Assembly (NCBI GenBank): GCA_035637315.1 | Contig: DASPXK010000361.1 | Coordinates: forward strand, 1 to 14,512 | Length of the DNA stretch: 14,512 bases | Source of the DNA: DASPXK01 sp035637315 | Lineage (GTDB): Bacteria > Chloroflexota > UBA6077 > JACCZL01 | Direction of reading: 5' to 3' | In this document: one piece after another, positions 13,859-14,512 of the stretch | Layout of the letters: each line of letters opens with the position of its first letter | Position numbering within the stretch: position 1 is the first letter of the stretch | Made by a program: the position numbers and the translations under genes | Notes under the pieces: generated by a model | The model's database searches: none | The model's input: the letters and a program-made list of their open reading frames with translations, nothing else | What the model was told of the DNA's origin: nothing

Positions 13859-14512
13859 GACGTAGCCACCACGTACAGATAGGCGCCGGGCCCAGCCAGG
13901 AGCATGCTGTCCATCCGATCGAGAATTCCACCGTGGCCTGGCACGAGGACGCCGGAATCCTTGGCCCCGCACTGGCGCTTAATGAACGACTCTAGCAAGT
14001 CACCCAGGACCGTGCACAGGCCCACTGCAAGGCCCAGTCCCGCGACCCGCACGCTCGGATGCGCCCCCACGAGGCCTGCCAGAGCGCCCACGACGATCGC
14101 CGCCAGAAGCCCAGCCGTGGCGCCCTCGACTGACTTGGCTGGCGAGATCCTGGGCGCGAGTTTCGTCCTGCCCAGGGCGCGACCGACGAAGTAGGCCGCG
14201 CTGTCACACGACCAGCTGCAGGCCAGGACGGTCAGCACCCAGAACGTCCCGTCCGCCATTTCCCGGAGTGGGATAAAGAACTGGAGCAGGCCGCCGACGT
14301 ACAGCGCTGGAGCGATCGTCAGGGCCCAGTCGACCAGGGCGCCAGACCAATCTGGGCGCAACATCAGCCAGGCCAGCGTCGCGATGGTGCCAAGCGCCAG
14401 CACAATCAGCAGGACTCGCTGGCCAGGGAAGACCGCATCCATGACTATGCCGACCGACAGTGCGACGCCAAGGGGAAGGACGGGATGATAACCGCCCGCC
14501 TGCAGCATGGCG
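13855..14512 (-). CDS. cdsA: Phosphatidate cytidylyltransferase, N-terminus beyond window
   Basis: CdsA makes CDP-diacylglycerol from phosphatidic acid and CTP at the inner face of the membrane. The visible part (about 219 codons to the window edge) has several hydrophobic helices and ends with the family signature. Within 20 residues it shows SFIKRQCGAKDSGVLVPGHG followed by GILDRMDS, matching the CDP-alcohol synthase pattern with its conserved Lys-Asp and Asp-Arg-x-Asp. SPAKSVEGATAGL upstream is also typical. Family members are about 260-280 aa, so some 50 residues are missing; the Met at 14508 is probably internal. The TGA stop overlaps the dxr start by the ATGA tetranucleotide. Confidence 0.94.
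   Translation of the reverse strand, partial: AMLQAGGYHPVLPLGVALSVGIVMDAVFPGQRVLLIVLALGTIATLAWLMLRPDWSGALVDWALTIAPALYVGGLLQFFIPLREMADGTFWVLTVLACSWSCDSAAYFVGRALGRTKLAPRISPAKSVEGATAGLLAAIVVGALAGLVGAHPSVRVAGLGLAVGLCTVLGDLLESFIKRQCGAKDSGVLVPGHGGILDRMDSMLLAGPGAYLYVVATS

Noticed and set aside
12731..13882. Long plus-strand ORF (383 codons) opposite dxr
   Set aside because: It is fully antisense to a well-conserved dxr and has the His/Arg/Asp-rich composition typical of high-G+C shadow frames, with no recognisable domain.
13859..13972. Longer Dxr start at ATG 13972
   Set aside because: This part lies inside cdsA; the ATGA overlap at 13855-13858 gives a normal coupled start.

Overview
The window is high-G+C bacterial chromosome (well above 60% G+C by eye) with tightly packed genes, alternative GTG/TTG starts and strong third-position G/C bias. 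A short IF2 (644 aa), a cdsA-dxr-rseP-nusA-ylxR-infB-rbfA-truB-ribF gene order and an EF-G2 paralogue suggest an environmental Chloroflexota-like organism. That placement is inference from gene order and protein style; no rRNA is present to confirm it.

Layout. (1) Positions 1-2577 are the edge of a glycan or exopolysaccharide locus: a possible partial gene (1-83, minus) and two GT-B fold glycosyltransferases (148-1335 minus, 1345-2577 plus) diverging from a 9-nt gap. (2) A rhomboid intramembrane protease (2574-3278 minus) runs tail-to-tail into the second glycosyltransferase; both stop codons share one CTAG. (3) A 160-nt divergent region carries an extended -10 promoter and a strong ribosome binding site for an EF-G-like GTPase (3439-5493 plus). 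(4) A compound repeat separates that gene from the convergent end of a long minus-strand operon. (5) From 14512 down to 5593 the minus strand reads cdsA (partial), dxr, rseP, then a new promoter with an attenuator-like hairpin, then nusA, ylxR (rnpM), infB, rbfA, truB, ribF.

How the genes work together. The upstream part (cdsA, dxr, rseP) makes CDP-diacylglycerol for phospholipids, the first committed MEP-pathway isoprenoid step, and a site-2 membrane protease. The downstream part is the conserved transcription/translation block: NusA (pausing, termination), YlxR/RnpM (RNase P modulator), IF2 (initiation), RbfA (30S maturation), TruB (tRNA Psi55) and RibF (FMN/FAD). rimP, which usually precedes nusA, is absent; in its place is a promoter that fires into an intrinsic-terminator-like hairpin. 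This suggests NusA-controlled attenuation of the translation block.

The main unexpected content is a set of short palindromic or tandem repeats of at least four sequence types at gene junctions between 5488 and 12659. Several supply stop codons. One, between rbfA and truB, appears to provide both the last residues and stop of RbfA and a 27-residue N-terminal extension of TruB. No mobile-element ORFs, CRISPR arrays, tRNAs or rRNAs were seen, and no stretch over 300 nt lacks a gene.
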